From NCBI GenBank assembly GCA_030632095.1, contig DAOVJU010000231.1:1-6039 (forward strand): DNA of 6,039 nt, written 5' to 3'. Of the stretch, positions 1-6,039 are shown in pieces (position 1 is the first letter of the stretch; each line of letters begins with the position of its first letter). The DNA comes from Chlorobiota bacterium. GTDB lineage: Bacteria; Bacteroidota; Bacteroidia; Bacteroidales; B39-G9. A program made the position numbers and the translations under genes. The notes below the pieces were generated by a model that was not told the DNA's origin, made no database searches, and was given only the letters and a program-made list of their open reading frames with translations.

Positions 1-428
1 ATAATACAACAACACAAGTAAATGGTACATATTCATACCTGGCTAATTTTTCTTTGAGTTTCAATTTGTTTAATGGATTTAATACAAGAAGCGCGATAGA
101 AAATGCCAAAATTCAGGAACAGATAGGTTCACTTCAAATAAATGAAATGAAATTACAATTAAGCATTTTACTTGCAAATATGCTTGATCTGTATAATATA
201 AGAAAACAATTGTATAGTGTTTCAATTGAAAGTTTGGAAACTTCACAATTAAATATGGATATTTCAAATGAGAAGTTTAAAGCCGGTGCAATCAATTCAT
301 TTAATTATCGTGATGTTCAATTGATATATATTAATACTGCATTCAGTAAGTTACAAGCAACTTATAATCTGATTGAAACGCATTCTGAATTAATGCGCTT
401 AACAGGCAATATGATAACAGAATACTAA
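1..428 (+). CDS. TolC/OEP-family outer-membrane efflux protein, C-terminal part (5' partial)
   Basis: The reading frame is open from base 3 to the TAA at 426-428, giving the last 141 residues of a longer protein; the true start lies upstream of the window. The family forms trimeric outer-membrane/periplasmic channels that work with RND or ABC pumps and a periplasmic adaptor, and members are usually about 420-480 residues, so roughly the last third is seen. Evidence is the pattern of the second OEP repeat: a strand-like stretch ending LSFNLFNGFNTRSAIENAK, which matches the family's 'W-x-[LI]-F-[DN]-G-G/F' turn into a long helix, then a long amphipathic helix, then KFKAGAINSFNYRDVQ, the counterpart of the usual 'R-[YF]-x-A-G-x-[IS]-[SN]-x-x-[DE]-x-x-x-[AV]-Q' turn, and a final helix ending LMRLTGN. 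The substrate cannot be told from this part. Pump and adaptor genes, if linked, would lie upstream. The next gene begins 24 bp downstream in the same direction. Confidence 0.88.
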   Translation, partial: NTTTQVNGTYSYLANFSLSFNLFNGFNTRSAIENAKIQEQIGSLQINEMKLQLSILLANMLDLYNIRKQLYSVSIESLETSQLNMDISNEKFKAGAINSFNYRDVQLIYINTAFSKLQATYNLIETHSELMRLTGNMITEY

Positions 429-430
429 GA

Positions 431-451
431 AAATTATAAATTATAAATTAA
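431..451 (+). repeat. 7-bp tandem repeat (AAATTAT, nearly three copies) just before the start codon
   Basis: Bases 431-437 and 438-444 are identical AAATTAT units and 445-451 is AAATTAA, one base different. The tract fills almost the whole 24-bp gap between the TolC-like gene and the hydrogenase-like gene and abuts the ATG at 453. There is no Shine-Dalgarno sequence; an A/T-rich unstructured leader is normal for translation starts in Bacteroidota, so the tract probably serves as the initiation region. Confidence 0.6.
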
Positions 452-452
452 A

Positions 453-3400
453 ATGAATCAATTACAGCAAATAGAATTACCAAAAGTAATAGGTGTTGAT
501 GAGGAAAAATGTATTAATTGCCATGCTTGTATCTCAGCTTGTCCGGTAAAATATTGCAATGATGGAAGCGGTGATGTTGTTAAGGTTAATTCGAATATGT
601 GTATTGCATGTGGAAAATGTTTAAGCGCTTGTACACACGAAGCAAGATTCTACAATGATGATTTCAGTTTATTTAACAACAGCCTGGAAAGAAATGAAGA
701 TATTGTAGCAATTGTAGCGCCTTCAATTGCAGCAAATTTTCCGAATGCATATTTAAATTTAAATGGCTGGTTAAAAAGTATTGGTGTTAAAGCAATTTTT
801 GATGTAAGCTTTGGAGCTGAATTAACAGTAAAATCGTATGTAGAACACATAAAGAAAAACAATCCAAAATCAGTTATAGCACAACCATGCCCTGCAATTG
901 TTTCTTATTTAGAGCTTTATCAACCCGGATTGTTAAAATATTTAGCGCCAGCAGATAGTCCTATGTTACATGCAATAAAGATGATAAAGCATTATTATCC
1001 CCAATATAAGGATCATAAAGTGTTAGTTTTATCACCATGTATTGCTAAAAAAAGAGAATTTCATGAAACAGGCTTAGGAGATTTTAATGTAGCATACAAA
1101 TCAATTGCTGAATACTTTAAAAGTAGTAATGTTTCCCTGAAAGATTTTCCGGAAGTTGATTACGATAATCCACAAGCAGAAAGAGCCGTTTTATTTTCCT
1201 CTCCAGGTGGATTATTAAAAACTGCCGAAAGATGGATCCCGGAAATCTCAAATTCAGGAAGAAAAATTGAAGGTATTCCAAATATCTATGAATATATTGA
1301 CAAATTACCTCAAGTAATTGAAGACGGGAAAGCTCCTTTAATTGTTGATTGTTTAAACTGCGAATATGGTTGCAATGCCGGGCCTGTGACAATTGCTAAA
1401 GATAAAGCTGTTGATGAAATAGAATATTATGTGGAACAGCGTAGTGAAAAAAATAAATCATTCTATGAAAATGGCCTGGAAAGCCAGGAAAAACTTGAAG
1501 CAATTATTAATGAATATTGGGAAGAAGGATTATATACTCGTGAATATAAAAATCTGTGGGCAAATGTTAATTTGAAATATCCTAATAAGGAACAACTGAA
1601 TGACATATTTATTAGCATGCATAAATACTCTGAGAAGGATATTTATAATTGTACTTCTTGTGGATACAACTCATGCGAAAAAATGGCTACTGCTATATTC
1701 AATGGTTTAAATAAAGCTGAAAACTGTCATCATTACCTTGAAACTGAAAAAGATTATTCTCATAATGAACTTCAGAAAAGTGAAAAACGAGTAAATACTA
1801 TTCTCGAAACAGCTCATGATGGTTTTATCCAGATTGATAAAAACACAATAATTGAACAGGCAAATTTAGCCTTCAGAGAAATGGTCAAAAGAAATGATGC
1901 TGTTGGAACGTCACTTTTTGATTTTCTGGATGATGAAAATAAAAACCATTTATTAGAACAATTAAAACTTCGTAATAAGAACATACAAAGTTCATATGAA
2001 TTAACCCTTAACCAATCTGATGGTGGAAAGATCAATTGTTTAGTAAGCGGGACACCACTTTTTAACGATAATGATCAGAATATAGGATCTTTTGCCATGT
2101 TTTCTGACATTACAGTTCTTAAAAAAGTTGAAAATGAACTCCGGAAATCCAAAGATGAACTTGAAATTAAAGTATTGGAGCGTACCAGCGAATTAAATGA
2201 TATGCTTGAAGAGCTCAAAGTTTCAAACGAAGTAATTAATTCATATAACAAAGAACTTGAAAAACTATCTATAGTTGCCAGTGAAATTGACAATGCTACT
2301 ATCATTATGGATCCAAAAGGTAATTTTGAATGGGTTAATGACGGTTATACAAAAATGTTTGGTTCTGCATTATATGAAGTTAAAGGCAAGAACATAATAT
2401 CAGAAAACACTTCGGAATATGTTAAAAATCTCATAAATGATGGAATTAAACAAAAAGTCCTTATAAATTATGAATTTGAACATGTACGGGATGATGGTTC
2501 CTTTATATGGATACAGGAGACAATAACACCAATACTCGACAAAAAAGGTGATTTAAAGAAACTTATAGCCGTCGATTCAGATATTACGGCTTTAAAAGAG
2601 AATGAATTTGAAATAACAAGTCAAAAAGAAGAAATATTATCACAACGCGATAAAATTGAAAAACAACGCGACATAGCGAATAAACAAGCCCAGGATATCC
2701 GGTCGAGTATAACCTATGCAAGTAAAATACAAAAGGCTTTACTTCCTGAGAAAAACCTTATGAAGAAATATTTTCCGGATCACTTCATTATTAATAAACC
2801 AAAAGATATAGTTAGTGGAGATTTTTACTGGGTTTGCGAAAGAGATGGAAAACATTATATTGCTGCCGCTGATTGTACTGGTCATGGTGTGCCAGGCGCC
2901 TTTTTGAGTATGCTTGGAATTACTTTCCTTAACGAGATTGTTAACAGTAGCACATATAAAAATGAGGAATTGCAGGCAAATAAAATCCTCAACATTCTGA
3001 GACAAAAAATAAAACGATCCCTGAAACAAACAGGCAAAGATCAGGAAGCCAAAGATGGTATGGATATAACACTTTGTATTTTGGATTATGAAAAAAAAGA
3101 AATGCAATTTGCAGGTGCTAATAATCCTATTTTTATTGTTAAAAATGGAGAGATAAATGAAATAAAAGGTGACAGAATGCCAGTTGGTATTTACCATAAA
3201 GAAAAAGAATCATTTACAAATCATAAAATTAATATTGAAAAAGGCGATTCAATATACTTATTTTCAGATGGAATACTTGATCAATTCAATGGGGTTAGCA
3301 TGGAAAAATTCATGAAGAAAAGGTTTAGGGAAATACTTGCTTCTGTTAATGGAATGTCTATGAAAGATCAGGGTTTTAGGTTTGATTCCGCAATTAATGT

Positions 3401-3458
3401 CTGGCAGGGAGGTGGTGTTCAAGTGGATGATATGTTGTTAATAGGAATACGCGTTTAA
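453..3458 (+). CDS. Sensory [FeFe]-hydrogenase-like protein fused to PAS-PAS-SpoIIE phosphatase
   Basis: Complete 1001-residue soluble protein with no signal peptide or membrane segment. Domains in order: two [4Fe-4S] ferredoxin motifs (C20/C23/C26/C30 followed by Pro, and C50/C53/C56/C60); an [FeFe]-hydrogenase large-subunit domain (about 82-330) with H-cluster cysteines C146 in AQPCPAI, C196 in SPCIAKKREF, and C303 and C307 in CLNCEYGC; a helical linker; a Fe4/PF04060-type motif C400-x2-C403-x4-C408-x16-C425; PAS1 (about 443-556); coiled coil (about 556-604); PAS2 (about 605-715, with its FEHVRDDGSFIWIQ strand pair); coiled coil (about 716-750); SpoIIE/PP2C phosphatase (about 765-1001). Phosphatase metal ligands appear intact: D790 (VSGDFYW), D807 (ADCTGHGVPGAF), D939 (SDGILD), D992/D993 (QVDDMLLIGIRV). 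Group C (HydS/HfsB-like) hydrogenases are regulatory, so an H2 or redox sensor controlling dephosphorylation of a partner protein is inferred. The ATG at 453 is the first start before the ferredoxin motif and lies 24 bp after the previous stop. The residues of the catalytic proton path are replaced. Architecture is certain; signal and target are not known. Confidence 0.93.
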   Translation: MNQLQQIELPKVIGVDEEKCINCHACISACPVKYCNDGSGDVVKVNSNMCIACGKCLSACTHEARFYNDDFSLFNNSLERNEDIVAIVAPSIAANFPNAYLNLNGWLKSIGVKAIFDVSFGAELTVKSYVEHIKKNNPKSVIAQPCPAIVSYLELYQPGLLKYLAPADSPMLHAIKMIKHYYPQYKDHKVLVLSPCIAKKREFHETGLGDFNVAYKSIAEYFKSSNVSLKDFPEVDYDNPQAERAVLFSSPGGLLKTAERWIPEISNSGRKIEGIPNIYEYIDKLPQVIEDGKAPLIVDCLNCEYGCNAGPVTIAKDKAVDEIEYYVEQRSEKNKSFYENGLESQEKLEAIINEYWEEGLYTREYKNLWANVNLKYPNKEQLNDIFISMHKYSEKDIYNCTSCGYNSCEKMATAIFNGLNKAENCHHYLETEKDYSHNELQKSEKRVNTILETAHDGFIQIDKNTIIEQANLAFREMVKRNDAVGTSLFDFLDDENKNHLLEQLKLRNKNIQSSYELTLNQSDGGKINCLVSGTPLFNDNDQNIGSFAMFSDITVLKKVENELRKSKDELEIKVLERTSELNDMLEELKVSNEVINSYNKELEKLSIVASEIDNATIIMDPKGNFEWVNDGYTKMFGSALYEVKGKNIISENTSEYVKNLINDGIKQKVLINYEFEHVRDDGSFIWIQETITPILDKKGDLKKLIAVDSDITALKENEFEITSQKEEILSQRDKIEKQRDIANKQAQDIRSSITYASKIQKALLPEKNLMKKYFPDHFIINKPKDIVSGDFYWVCERDGKHYIAAADCTGHGVPGAFLSMLGITFLNEIVNSSTYKNEELQANKILNILRQKIKRSLKQTGKDQEAKDGMDITLCILDYEKKEMQFAGANNPIFIVKNGEINEIKGDRMPVGIYHKEKESFTNHKINIEKGDSIYLFSDGILDQFNGVSMEKFMKKRFREILASVNGMSMKDQGFRFDSAINVWQGGGVQVDDMLLIGIRV

Positions 3459-3487
3459 AAAAAATATTTTTCTTTTCGGTATTTAAG

Positions 3488-3523
3488 GCGCTTGTTTATT
3501 TCAAATAAGCGTTTTTGTTTTTT
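3488..3523 (+). terminator. Intrinsic terminator after the hydrogenase-like gene
   Basis: CGCTTGTTT (3489-3497) pairs with AAATAAGCG (3503-3511) as a 9-bp stem with one G-U pair and a 5-base loop (ATTTC). It is followed at once by TTTTT, a G, and TTTTTT (3512-3523). It starts 30 bases after the stop codon at 3458. A GC-rich stem base followed by a U tract is the classic rho-independent form, and it separates this gene from the next one. Confidence 0.8.
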
Positions 3524-3553
3524 ATGATTAATCGTGGCTAATTCCTACCTTTG
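3521..3553 (+). promoter_or_regulatory. Probable Bacteroidota-type promoter for the gene at 3596
   Basis: TACCTTTG at 3546-3553 is an exact match to the Bacteroidota primary-sigma -7 element TAnnTTTG. About 26 bases upstream, centre to centre, TTTATG (3521-3526) is a weak match to the -33 TTTG element and overlaps the end of the terminator U tract. Transcription would begin near 3560, giving a leader of roughly 35 bases before the ATG at 3596. The -7 match is strong and correctly placed; the -33 match is poor. Confidence 0.55.
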
Positions 3554-3595
3554 TTATATAAACATTATAAAAAACAAGAATATATAATATTCAAT

Positions 3596-6039
3596 ATGAT
3601 CAGAAAATTATTGTCTGTTTTATTTATTATTGTTGTGATTGGTGTTATTGCCGGAGGTTATATATACTTAAAAAACAGGAATAAACCTGTTCCTCAATTA
3701 ATAAAAGCCATTCCCATAGATGCGTCATTTTTTTTTGAAGGTGGCAATTTTATTAAAACAGTATCTGGCTTAGCTCAGAACAATAAAATAATTGAAGAGT
3801 TAAGCATGATACATGAGTTCAGTACATTCATTACAAGCCTTAAGTATCTAGATTCTTTATCTATAGAAAATAATGAAATTAATGATCTGATCTTAAACAA
3901 AGCATTTGCAATTTCTGCACATCATTCAGGAAATAACAAAATGGATTATTTATTCCTGGTGCGCCTGGAAGAAATATTGCAGGAAAAACTTGCCCTGAAT
4001 GCAATACTTAATCATTTTAGCTATATACACGGGCGTGATTATGAAAAAACAAAAATTTATAGCGTTTTCTCAAATATAAACGACAAAACCACTGATTTTT
4101 TCTTTACGATAACATCCGGGTTAATCATGATAAGTCAATCGGAAATTCTACTTGAAAGTGCTATCAGGCAGATTAACTCTGCACCTTCAATTCATGAATT
4201 AAATGGTTTTGAGAAAGTTTTTGCAACAGCAGGTGAAAATGTCGATGGCAACTTGTATATTAATTATAAACAGTTTAAAAAAACTATTGCGTTAGCAATT
4301 AATAATCAGTTTACCAAAATTTTAAATGGTACAAATAATTATGCAAACTGGTCAGAATTAGATATAAATATCAGGCCGGAAAGTATTTTGTTAAACGGCT
4401 TTACATATTCAAATGATTCTTCAAAAATGCTAATGAATATCTTTAAAGGGCAAAATGCACATAAGAATGATATTCAGGAAATCCTGCCTGCTAATACATC
4501 CTTATTATTGGCATTATCAATTGATGATTACTCACTATATATAAACAATTACAAAAATCGTTTCATTGAAAACAAGAAGAACAATCATTTTCTAAAACAA
4601 AATCAATCATTACAGAAAAATACTGAAATTGATATAAATGAAAATTTAAAGTCGTTCTTTAATAATCAAATAGCTCTTGTATTTACTGATATTAGTAATT
4701 TATCAAGACAGGAAAACACATTTGTAGTAATAAAAGCAAAGAGCCAAAGCCAGTGTAAAGAAATGCTTGGACAATTGGTAAAAGATTATTCGGGTTTAAA
4801 AGGCATAAAGACTGATAGATTTAAATCGGATATACAAATTGACAATGAAACGAAATTCAAAGTTTACAAAATGCCCTTCAACCATTATGCATATAAAATG
4901 TTTGGTGAACTGTTTAACATGGCTACATGTAATTATTATTGTTTCATAGATAATTATCTGGTTTTTGGACATTCACCAAAAATGCTTAAAACCTTTGTGC
5001 ATGCCAACATATTACATAAAACCATATTAAACGAGAAACAATATAATGAATTCTATAATAATCTTTCCTCAAAATCTAATTTATATTTTTACTGTAATAT
5101 ATCAAGGTCAGCTATACTTTTCAAGCATTTCTTAAGTAACTCGCTCAATGACTTGATACGTGAAAACGAAGATATTTTTAATAAATTTCAAGCTATTGGT
5201 TTTCAATTTACCGAAAGCCGTAATATGTTTTACAATAATTTATTCATAAAATACAATCCAACTTACAAGGGTGAATCAAAAACCCTATGGGAAAGTCATT
5301 TAGATACTTCTGTATTATCTAAACCATATATTGTCAGAAATCATTATACTCAGAATAAAGAAATATTTGTACAAGACTTAAAGAATAATATTTACCTGAT
5401 TAATAATAAAGGCCGCATTTTGTGGAAGAAAAAACTGAATGAAAAAATTCTCAGTAAAGTATACCAGATTGATTTTTATAAAAATGGGAAACTACAATTA
5501 TTATTCAATACAAGGTCTAAAATTCATTTAATTGACCGTAATGGAAACTATGTAGAACGTTATCCAATAAAATTGAGTGGAACAGCTTCAAATGGAATTA
5601 GTGTTTTTGATTATGATAACAATAAAAACTACCGGATATTCATTGCATTGAACAATAAAAGGATAAAAGTATACAACACTGAAGGCAATATAGTTCCTGG
5701 ATGGAAATTTGACCACACAGAATATCGGGTTAAAAAAGAAATATTGCATTACCGTTTAGAAAAAAAAGATTTTATCGTATTTGCAGATAGCATGAGGGTT
5801 TATATACTTGACAGGAGAGGAAATGAAAGGGTTAAATTAAAAAAGCAATTTAGCGTATCTTATTATAACAATTTCATTCTTGAAAAAGGAAATGTAAACA
5901 CCGACAACCGTTTAGTTACCACGGATAGCAAAGGCACTATTCACTATATTTATTTTAACGGAAACGTAGAAACAATTGCAACAGAAAAATTACCCCCATC
6001 CCACTTTTTCGAATATCAGGACATAGATGGTGATAATAC
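3596..6039 (+). CDS. Membrane-anchored protein with propeller-like C-terminal half (3' partial)
   Basis: The frame is open from the ATG at 3596 to the window end with no stop: 814 codons plus two bases. I do not recognise a characterised family. Residues about 5-25 form one hydrophobic helix (LLSVLFIIVVIGVIAGGYIY) flanked by R3/K4 and K26/R28/K30, with no lipobox or clear signal-peptidase site, so it is most likely an N-terminal anchor. The rest is hydrophilic and Asn/Lys/Ile-rich, probably in the periplasm. Residues about 35-570 open with IPIDASFFFEGGNF and contain repeated short strand and helix patterns; this resembles DUF3352-type proteins but the match is weak. From about 590 onward there are at least five propeller-like units spaced about 45 residues apart, and the visible part ends YQDIDGDN, like the D-x-D-G-D motif of FG-GAP/VCBS propellers. 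The start is supported by a promoter and the anchor helix. There is no Shine-Dalgarno sequence, as is usual in Bacteroidota. A scaffold or binding role in the envelope is a guess only. Confidence 0.85.
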   Translation, partial: MIRKLLSVLFIIVVIGVIAGGYIYLKNRNKPVPQLIKAIPIDASFFFEGGNFIKTVSGLAQNNKIIEELSMIHEFSTFITSLKYLDSLSIENNEINDLILNKAFAISAHHSGNNKMDYLFLVRLEEILQEKLALNAILNHFSYIHGRDYEKTKIYSVFSNINDKTTDFFFTITSGLIMISQSEILLESAIRQINSAPSIHELNGFEKVFATAGENVDGNLYINYKQFKKTIALAINNQFTKILNGTNNYANWSELDINIRPESILLNGFTYSNDSSKMLMNIFKGQNAHKNDIQEILPANTSLLLALSIDDYSLYINNYKNRFIENKKNNHFLKQNQSLQKNTEIDINENLKSFFNNQIALVFTDISNLSRQENTFVVIKAKSQSQCKEMLGQLVKDYSGLKGIKTDRFKSDIQIDNETKFKVYKMPFNHYAYKMFGELFNMATCNYYCFIDNYLVFGHSPKMLKTFVHANILHKTILNEKQYNEFYNNLSSKSNLYFYCNISRSAILFKHFLSNSLNDLIRENEDIFNKFQAIGFQFTESRNMFYNNLFIKYNPTYKGESKTLWESHLDTSVLSKPYIVRNHYTQNKEIFVQDLKNNIYLINNKGRILWKKKLNEKILSKVYQIDFYKNGKLQLLFNTRSKIHLIDRNGNYVERYPIKLSGTASNGISVFDYDNNKNYRIFIALNNKRIKVYNTEGNIVPGWKFDHTEYRVKKEILHYRLEKKDFIVFADSMRVYILDRRGNERVKLKKQFSVSYYNNFILEKGNVNTDNRLVTTDSKGTIHYIYFNGNVETIATEKLPPSHFFEYQDIDGDN
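5387..5977 (+). repeat. Protein-level propeller repeats (PQQ/quinoprotein-like) within the 3596 gene
   Basis: Five diverged units share the pattern [IV]-x-[LVI]-[IYL]-[DNF]-x-x-G-[NR] followed by an aromatic or basic strand: NIYLINNKGRILWKKKL (residues 598-614), KIHLIDRNGNYVERYPIKL (642-660), RIKVYNTEGNIVPGWKF (689-705), RVYILDRRGNERVKLKK (734-750) and TIHYIYFNGNVETI (781-794). The key isoleucine/valine positions 599, 643, 690, 735 and 782 are 44-47 residues apart, the pitch of one propeller blade. The repeats are not visible at DNA level. The first unit, ending G-R-I-L-W, is closest to PQQ-type blades. More blades probably lie beyond the window. Confidence 0.6.

Noticed and set aside
54..428. 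A short separate gene starting at a TTG at 54 with 124 residues
   Set aside because: The same frame is open to the window edge at base 3 and the protein pattern continues smoothly upstream, so the TTG is an internal leucine of the truncated TolC-like gene.
453..1442. Reading the 453 gene as a metabolic H2-producing [FeFe] hydrogenase
   Set aside because: The proton-transfer residues are replaced, the domain is followed by PAS and phosphatase modules, and no HydB/HydC partner subunits or maturases (HydE, HydF, HydG) are present in the window.
2739..3197. Minus-strand open frame of 152 codons
   Set aside because: It lies inside the phosphatase domain, whose conserved motifs read on the + strand. 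Its translation is rich in Phe/Ile/Ser/Cys runs without any recognisable domain, typical of an antisense shadow in AT-rich coding DNA. The other minus-strand frames (79-267, 650-862, 1117-1392, 1814-2035, 2075-2305) were rejected for the same reason.
3728..3736. Run of nine T in the 3596 gene as a possible frameshift or slippage site
   Set aside because: The frame is open and the protein is coherent on both sides (DASFFFEGGNF), so the run simply encodes three Phe codons; no disruption is seen.
1..6039. CRISPR array, tRNA or rRNA genes, insertion sequence or attachment site
   Set aside because: No regularly spaced direct repeats, cloverleaf or rRNA-like sequence, transposase frame or paired terminal inverted repeats were seen; nearly all of the window is accounted for by three coding frames.

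Overview
The window is strongly AT-rich and looks like chromosomal DNA of an anaerobic member of the Bacteroidota. The grounds are the codon use, the absence of Shine-Dalgarno sequences before the starts, a good match to the Bacteroidota -7 promoter element (TAnnTTTG), and protein types common in that phylum (TolC-family outer-membrane protein, SpoIIE phosphatase with the linker SITYASKIQKALLP, membrane-anchored propeller protein). No species can be named from this sequence. All genes read on the + strand.

Layout: (1) 1-428 is the 3' end of a TolC/OEP-family outer-membrane efflux gene, cut by the window start. (2) After a 24-bp AT-only-like gap holding a short 7-bp tandem repeat, 453-3458 encodes a complete 1001-residue multidomain protein. 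In order it has two [4Fe-4S] ferredoxin motifs, an [FeFe]-hydrogenase H-cluster domain, a third Fe-S motif of the Fe4/PF04060 type, two PAS domains joined by coiled coils, and a C-terminal SpoIIE/PP2C-like serine phosphatase with its metal-binding aspartates intact. (3) 3459-3595 holds an intrinsic terminator followed by a probable promoter. (4) 3596-6039 is the first 814 codons of a membrane-anchored protein with a possible DUF3352-like N-terminal half and a propeller-like C-terminal half, cut by the window end.

The centrepiece is gene 2. It belongs with the sensory (group C, HydS/HfsB-like) [FeFe] hydrogenases, but the output phosphatase is fused to the same chain. The four cysteines that hold the H-cluster are present, while the residues I align with the catalytic proton-transfer path are all replaced. 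The simplest reading is a soluble H2 or redox sensor whose Fe-S/H-cluster state is passed through the PAS domains and coiled coils to a phosphatase acting on an unseen partner, such as an anti-sigma-factor antagonist. No catalytic hydrogenase, maturase, kinase or STAS-domain protein is encoded here, so the regulated process cannot be read from the neighbourhood. The spacing and lack of an obvious promoter allow co-transcription with the TolC-like gene; the terminator and promoter place gene 4 in a separate unit.
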